Shown in pieces: positions 59,337-64,000 of a DNA stretch of 64,000 nucleotides. Both the position numbers and the translations under genes were made by a program. Source of the DNA: JBGTSJ01 sp041940305 (lineage in GTDB: Bacteria; Planctomycetota; Planctomycetia; Planctomycetales; Planctomycetaceae); assembly GCA_041940305.1 (NCBI GenBank), contig JBGTSJ010000006.1, positions 1 through 64,000 of the forward strand, read 5' to 3'. The notes beneath the pieces are model-generated. The model saw only the letters and a program-made list of their open reading frames with translations. It was not told where the DNA came from and did not search any database. The first letter of the stretch is position 1, and every line of letters begins with the position of its first letter.

Positions 59337-61661
59337 TCAGGGGAAATCCGGCTTTTTCCAGAACAGCACCAGGCAGGCGGGGAGCAGGAGCAGATCGCCG
59401 AAGATGGCGGCTCCCAGCGTGAACATCGTCAGTTCGGCGAACCGCCGGGTCGGGACGAAGTCTGAGAACAGCAGCACCGCCAGCCCGCTCACGACCAGGA
59501 TCGTGACGATCACGATCGCACGGCCGGTCTGGGCGTACGCGTGCCGCACGGCCTCCAGCACGTTATGCCGCTGGTGCAGCTGCTCGCGGAACCGCGAAAG
59601 GAAGTGGATCGTGTCGTCCACGGCGATTCCCAGGCTGATTGTAAAGACGATCACGTTGCTGACGCTGAGATCGAAGTTGCGCAGCCCCATGTAGCCCAGC
59701 GTGCAGAGCAGCGGCGTCATATTGGGAACGGCCGCGATCAGCCCGGCGCGGAGTGAGCGGAAGCCGACGCCGATGACCGTGAAGATCACGGCGGACGCGG
59801 TCAGCAGGGACGTGAACAGGTCGCGGACGACGTTGCTCATCGCGATCGTGTTGACGTAGGCGTCCCCCGTGATTGTGAACTCGACGCCGGAGCCATTGGG
59901 GAATTCGCGCTGCAGTTCAGAGCGCAGTTCGTCGATGAGCAGTCGTAGCCGCCTCGTCCCCACATCGCGCACCTTGAGGAGGATGCGGGCCTGCCGGCGG
60001 TCTGCGGTCATGAAGGAGTCGTAGCTCAGTTCGTCCCCGACGCGGTCGATGACATAGGCGCTCCGCTCCAGGCGGCGGATCAGCTCGTCGTCGGATTCGG
60101 CGATGGCGCCTTCCGCATCCTCGTCGCGGCGAGCGGTGAAACCGGCGCCGATGGCGTCGTGAAAATCCACGTACGAACGGGCGAACAGCACGCTCTCCTG
60201 ACGCCGGGCGTGTTCCTCGAAGCGGCTCACGGCACGGAAGACCCCCGGATCCAGGAAAGCGTCCGCATGGTCGGCGTGCAGGTGAATCTCGAACGGCAGC
60301 AGGCCCCCGAGACGGTCCTCGACCAGCCGCAGCGACTGCAGAGTGGGATGGTCCTCTTCATAGGTCTCGATCATCGACGCGTTGACGCGAACGCCCCGTG
60401 CAAACCACAGCATGAGACCCACCACGACCGCGGAAACGAAGAGCGTGACCTTCGGCCAGCGTTCGACCGTGTCACCGGCGGCGTTGACGACCCCGGCGAG
60501 CGGCGCGCCCCGGTCCGTGCGGCGCGGCGGTCGAAAGTACTTCAGCAGGCTGCCGAGCGTGGCGATGATCGCGACGTACAGACAGCCCATCCCCAGCGCG
60601 CACTGCCAGCCGAACTCCACCAGCGAATCGGATCGGGCCGTGAACAGCGAAGCGAAACCGATTGCCGTCGTCAGCATCGAGAGGAGGCAGGCGAACCCCA
60701 TGTGCTGGATGACGGATCGCACCGCGGAAGGGCGGTCGCCGGCCGCGCGCGGCAGCTGTTCCGCGTAGTCGGCCACAATGTGCACGCAGTTCGACACTCC
60801 GATCACCAGCAGCAGGATCGGCAGAATGTTGCTGACGAGATTGAACGTCGCCCCCAGCAGCACCAGCCCGCCGATCGTCCAGGCCAGCCCCATGCCGACG
60901 GCGAGCATCGGCACCAGGCTGCCGGACAGGCGGCGGAACACGAGACCCAGCATCGTGAGGTACAGCACGGCGGCGATCGGCAGCAGCCGCCGCTGGTCCG
61001 CCTGCAGGTTGTCCACCGTATCCACGCGGAGATACGGCAGACCGGTCAGGCGCACGCGATAGCCGGCCGGGGCGGGATGAGCGTCGAGGACTCGCTGGAC
61101 CTGCCGAATGACGCGGCGGATGTCGTCCAGCTTCTGCACGTCGGGATCGATGAAGGCCATCAGCGAGGTGAGGCGGCGGTCCGCGGCGAGCAGTGAGCCC
61201 TCCATCAACGGAGACGCATCCGCCAGCCTGCGGACGCGCTCGGCCGTACTCTCGTCCACCGGCAGTTCGCGGATCACGGGCACAGCTTCGAGCCGGGGCG
61301 GCAGACTCAGGCCACGGCGGATCGCGTTGATCGTGGCGACCGCGTCGATCCGGTCGATCTGCGGCAGCGATTCCACCTCGCGTGCGACTCCCGCCTGCCA
61401 GGTCAGCGCTGCGGCCGTGAGCACATCGTCGGCGCCCTCAGCCTCCAGCACGATCATCAGCACGGAGTCTTCGAAAGCGAACGTCCGCTTGAAATCGTCC
61501 AGCTCGCGAATCATCTGAGCGTCGCCGCGAAGCATTGACTGCGGCGCGAAGTCGAACTGGATCCGCAGCGCCAGGAACGACGCCGCAATCGTCAGCAGCA
61601 CCTCAGCCCCGAAGACGAGCAGCGACCGGCGAACCAGGAAGTCGGCAATACGCGCGAACAT
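59337..61661 (-). CDS. RND/MMPL family membrane transporter
   Basis: A 774-residue RND-superfamily exporter of the MMPL/hopanoid-type class with two repeats of six hydrophobic segments and large periplasmic loops. The start is ADFLVRRSLLVFGAEVLLTIAASFLALRIQFDFAPQSMLRGDAQMI; membrane motifs include LPILLLVIGVSNCVHIVADYAEQLPR and TISLGIAVDDTIHFLSRFREQL. The periplasmic segments carry substrate-binding loops. No accessory lipoprotein is next to it. Likely a lipid or small-molecule exporter; substrate unknown. Confidence 0.9.
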   Translation of the reverse strand: MFARIADFLVRRSLLVFGAEVLLTIAASFLALRIQFDFAPQSMLRGDAQMIRELDDFKRTFAFEDSVLMIVLEAEGADDVLTAAALTWQAGVAREVESLPQIDRIDAVATINAIRRGLSLPPRLEAVPVIRELPVDESTAERVRRLADASPLMEGSLLAADRRLTSLMAFIDPDVQKLDDIRRVIRQVQRVLDAHPAPAGYRVRLTGLPYLRVDTVDNLQADQRRLLPIAAVLYLTMLGLVFRRLSGSLVPMLAVGMGLAWTIGGLVLLGATFNLVSNILPILLLVIGVSNCVHIVADYAEQLPRAAGDRPSAVRSVIQHMGFACLLSMLTTAIGFASLFTARSDSLVEFGWQCALGMGCLYVAIIATLGSLLKYFRPPRRTDRGAPLAGVVNAAGDTVERWPKVTLFVSAVVVGLMLWFARGVRVNASMIETYEEDHPTLQSLRLVEDRLGGLLPFEIHLHADHADAFLDPGVFRAVSRFEEHARRQESVLFARSYVDFHDAIGAGFTARRDEDAEGAIAESDDELIRRLERSAYVIDRVGDELSYDSFMTADRRQARILLKVRDVGTRRLRLLIDELRSELQREFPNGSGVEFTITGDAYVNTIAMSNVVRDLFTSLLTASAVIFTVIGVGFRSLRAGLIAAVPNMTPLLCTLGYMGLRNFDLSVSNVIVFTISLGIAVDDTIHFLSRFREQLHQRHNVLEAVRHAYAQTGRAIVIVTILVVSGLAVLLFSDFVPTRRFAELTMFTLGAAIFGDLLLLPACLVLFWKKPDFP

Positions 61662-61756
61662 CCCGAAGTTTTAGGGACGGGGCGCGAGGACAGCTAGGGG
61701 GGAGGTCGCTCGCCGGAGCGCCGGCATTGCGATCATCGGGCGGCGAATTGACAGCA

Positions 61757-62701
61757 TTACGCGCGGGACTGCGTCAACAACGCAGCCGCCGCGGCGCTCT
61801 CCTCAAGCAGCGAATCCAGTTCCTCCGCCGTCGGGACTCGATCGGTGGACGTGGCGATCTTGAGCGTGGGGCTCAAATTCTGCCGCGAAAACAGCAGGGC
61901 GTTGCCCGCCGATTGCACCGTCCATCGTGGATTCTCGGCAAACCAGGTCACCACCGGTTCGGTGAAGACGTCGCGGATCGAGTCCTCGTCGCGGGCCGTC
62001 AGCCGGTAGTTCGAGGAGAACTTTGCGGCCAATTCCGATCCGCCGAAATTGATGTCTTTCATCCCGAACCAGCTGCCCACTTTGTGAATCCACTGCTCCG
62101 GCCCCAGCTGAAACTCCGGCAGACCGCGGCCCGCTTGAGGGAGCACGACCACCAGCCGCGAGTGTCGGGACTTGTTCTTGCCCGTCCCGGTCGTCCACTG
62201 ATGACGGCAGATGATGCACTCGGTCTGGTTCAACTCTCCCTGGAGGACGTTGACCGAATTACGAGAATGGCCCCACTGAAACAGCGGGAGGCACGCGAGG
62301 CGGGCGGACAGACGTTCGTGCATCTCGGGAGCAAACACGAACCCGCGTTGGGAGGCGAACTGCTGCATCGCCGCGGCGTACTTGCGGCTCGCGCGGACAC
62401 CCAGCAGCACGACGGCTGCGACCAGCGTGCCGCCGATCAGCAGCGGCACGAACATCAGCAACGCTTCCGCCCCTTCGCCCGTCACAAAGGCGATCACCGC
62501 CATAATGCCGAGCACGCCGACGATGCCGGCAATCATCGCGGGAATGGCCCAATGGGGGAGGGCTCCGCGGCCCGTGGCGATCTGGCCGGAGGTCCCGAGT
62601 GCGGGCCCCTCGCAGACGGGGCAAGCGTCACCGGCACGCTCCACGGTCCAGACGTGGCCGGCTTCGCAATGCGAATACTGGATCGAATCATTCATGTCCA
62701 T
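61757..62701 (-). CDS. Conserved hypothetical protein, zinc-ribbon-like N-terminus and two TM segments
   Basis: A 314-residue protein of unknown function. A probable zinc ribbon is at the N-terminus (SHCEAGHVWTVERAGDACPVCEG), then two hydrophobic spans (AIPAMIAGIVGVLGIMAVIAFVT and LLMFVPLLIGGTLVAAVVLL), then a soluble domain with TECIICRHQWTTGTGKNK and SRLVVVLPQAGRGLPEFQLGPEQW. The last part resembles DUF3137-like or galactose-oxidase-unrelated alpha+beta folds but no family can be given. Two start codons (ATG 62701 and 62695) are equally possible. Confidence 0.65.
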   Translation of the reverse strand: MDMNDSIQYSHCEAGHVWTVERAGDACPVCEGPALGTSGQIATGRGALPHWAIPAMIAGIVGVLGIMAVIAFVTGEGAEALLMFVPLLIGGTLVAAVVLLGVRASRKYAAAMQQFASQRGFVFAPEMHERLSARLACLPLFQWGHSRNSVNVLQGELNQTECIICRHQWTTGTGKNKSRHSRLVVVLPQAGRGLPEFQLGPEQWIHKVGSWFGMKDINFGGSELAAKFSSNYRLTARDEDSIRDVFTEPVVTWFAENPRWTVQSAGNALLFSRQNLSPTLKIATSTDRVPTAEELDSLLEESAAAAALLTQSRA

Positions 62702-62781
62702 TGGCCCGGAGACGGGAAAAAGATCCGGAAGTCCGCACTGCTCCTGCGCCCGACAAGGTCGGCCGGGGTCGGGGATCCTCG

Positions 62782-64000
62782 TCAATGTGCAGGCCGCAGC
62801 CGTTCGTCCGCAAGGTCGAGGCGGTACATCACCTGGTTGTAGTCGTAGCGCGGCGTGGGATGCTTTGTCCCCGAGAACGTATGCGTGTACGTCCCCTCGA
62901 AATAAATCAGGCGGCCCCCCTCCTGATCGAAGTACGCGTGATGGGTCGGGTTATAGAACGAATAGTCCTCGTGCGTGACGATCTTCACTCCCCTGGCCCA
63001 GGGGCCCTCTGGCTGTTCCGCTTCGAGGTACCACATTTCGCCCAGCAGCGAGTGACCATACGTTTCCAGGGCGATCATCACCCAGCGCTCGCGGAACTCG
63101 TTCCAGCGCACCGATCCGCCGTGGAGCAGAATCGATTCATTCGTCGCGGCATCGACCGTTCGCAGCCGGGATTCCCGCGGCGTCAGCTCTCCCGACTTCA
63201 CCAGGTCCTGTTCCTCTTTGGCAGAAACGATCCCCGTGTTGCGCTTCCATCCGTATTCCACAGCCCCTTCGTCAGTCCGTTCCAGATGCAGGTCGGCGAT
63301 ATCGAATCGCCGGCCCTCGGGCAGCGGCGAGAAGGCTTCGTAACGGGACGGGTCGGTCACTTCCTCCCACGCAGCACGGACGCGGACCAGAGGATACGGC
63401 ACGGCGAAGTAAATCCAGTCGCCGTCGTCCTCGGTGACGTGAAACGCCTGCCCCTGCGGATAGAGCAGGGCGTCGTTCGGAAACGGCACCACCGGCAGGA
63501 ACATCTCTGTCTCATCGTCGAACACCGCCAGACCGTGGGCGAGTCGCGTTCCGAGGTCCTGCATGACGGAATAGTGGCAAATCAGCCGTTCCGCACCGTC
63601 CGGACCGGGGACCGTGCAGACCCCATCGACCCACACCAGGCCTTTGCGATCCAGCTCAAACATCGGACGGCTGAAGCCGTCCTCCCCGGTAAAGTACCGC
63701 AGGTTGACTCCCTGCGCCGGATCCAGCCCCCCCTGATCGGGGAGTTCACTTACAGCGCCGGCGGTGCGGAACTGCCCAAGCAGGTATGACGCGCGGTTCG
63801 TGTCTCCCCAGAACCAGTGAAGCCGCCCCTGATACACGGCCGTCTGCACCGAATCCTGGCCGGTCACCTGCGCATTCAGCAGCGGCTCCTCGAGAGGAAC
63901 GTCGATTCCCAGGGCCACACTGTCCGCATAGATGCCGCCGCCCGTGACGCGGTACATCCGCTCCGCAATGTTGACTCGCGTGATTTCCAGAGTCGCCGAC
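62782..64000 (-). CDS. Secreted-type beta-propeller-like protein, partial
   Basis: The gene extends beyond the window; the frame is open to base 64000 with SATLEITRVNIAERMYRVTGGG, so the real start lies outside. The visible part (more than 400 residues) looks like a five- to six-blade propeller related to GH43/DUF4185-type glycoside proteins: DSVQTAVYQGRLHWFWGDTNRASYLLGQFRT, VTEDDGDWIYFAVPYPLVRVRAAW, VKIVTHEDYSFYNPTHHAYFDQEGGRLIYFEGTYTHTF. The W-F-W-G-D-T signature recurs in uncharacterised planctomycete proteins. The activity is unknown. Confidence 0.7.
   Translation of the reverse strand, partial: SATLEITRVNIAERMYRVTGGGIYADSVALGIDVPLEEPLLNAQVTGQDSVQTAVYQGRLHWFWGDTNRASYLLGQFRTAGAVSELPDQGGLDPAQGVNLRYFTGEDGFSRPMFELDRKGLVWVDGVCTVPGPDGAERLICHYSVMQDLGTRLAHGLAVFDDETEMFLPVVPFPNDALLYPQGQAFHVTEDDGDWIYFAVPYPLVRVRAAWEEVTDPSRYEAFSPLPEGRRFDIADLHLERTDEGAVEYGWKRNTGIVSAKEEQDLVKSGELTPRESRLRTVDAATNESILLHGGSVRWNEFRERWVMIALETYGHSLLGEMWYLEAEQPEGPWARGVKIVTHEDYSFYNPTHHAYFDQEGGRLIYFEGTYTHTFSGTKHPTPRYDYNQVMYRLDLADERLRPAH

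Noticed and set aside
1..64000. Mobile elements, CRISPR arrays, rRNA or tRNA genes
   Set aside because: No transposase, terminal inverted repeats with target duplication, spaced direct repeats, or tRNA-like T-loop/anticodon arrangement was found by eye; a search with tRNAscan and CRISPR finders would settle this.

Overview
The window is GC-rich (roughly two thirds G+C), densely coded bacterial chromosome. Its family content points to Planctomycetota, probably Planctomycetaceae: a DUF1559 pseudopilin-like protein, a DUF1501 Tat-exported protein, a secreted PCxGPxC-type cysteine protein, zinc-ribbon/membrane-anchored proteins with DUF1559-like segments, VCBS and NHL secreted propellers, a PEGA lipoprotein and prenyltransferase-like/HEAT proteins. 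No rRNA, tRNA, CRISPR array, prophage or insertion sequence was seen. The window opens inside metH and closes inside a secreted propeller-like gene.

Layout. 1-9.7 kb is mostly housekeeping and redox: the 3' part of metH, a TerC membrane protein, typA, an Rrf2 regulator facing a protoglobin across a palindromic promoter, purF, a type II NADH dehydrogenase and an HxlR regulator. 9.8-17.4 kb holds an NTF2-like protein, an enlarged RNase HII-like protein, two tandem zinc-ribbon/one-TM proteins, a DJ-1/PfpI protein, DUF423 and DUF389 membrane proteins. 17.5-24.9 kb is almost entirely minus strand and secreted: a calcineurin-like phosphoesterase, then a thiol/selenol-redox run (AhpD-like protein, EF-hand/deiodinase-like protein, AhpD-like protein with an in-frame UGA), a lipoprotein, a DUF1559 protein and a cysteine-motif protein. 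25-30 kb has DUF1501, a TlpA-like lipoprotein, a PEGA lipoprotein and a prenyltransferase-fold protein. 30-37 kb is a surface-polysaccharide locus: Wzm/Wzt-type ABC exporter, two methyltransferases and two convergent paralogous glycosyltransferases. 37-45 kb includes an HtrA-like protease fused to a SirB1-like domain, a WYL regulator, cysH, a thioesterase, hisD and a sialidase-like protein. 45-52 kb has secreted propellers, a YfhO-like protein and a sulfotransferase. 52-59 kb has a SugE-type exporter, a degenerate SbcD/YhaO-like protein with an intact SbcC/YhaN-like ATPase, and an ECF sigma/anti-sigma/Spy-like unit. 59-64 kb has an RND transporter and two proteins of unknown function.

The most unusual observations are: (1) MetH with an in-frame Fur-type winged helix inside its AdoMet-binding activation domain; (2) an AhpD-like protein whose CxxC motif reads Cys-Phe-Tyr-UGA, with a GGUC-loop hairpin 26 nt downstream, consistent with selenocysteine; (3) a SbcD/YhaO homologue that has lost the metal-ligand motifs but stays translationally coupled to an intact SbcC/YhaN ATPase; (4) a four-copy intergenic repeat whose core hairpin shows a compensatory base-pair change; (5) an Rrf2/protoglobin switch with a palindrome sitting over a near-consensus promoter.
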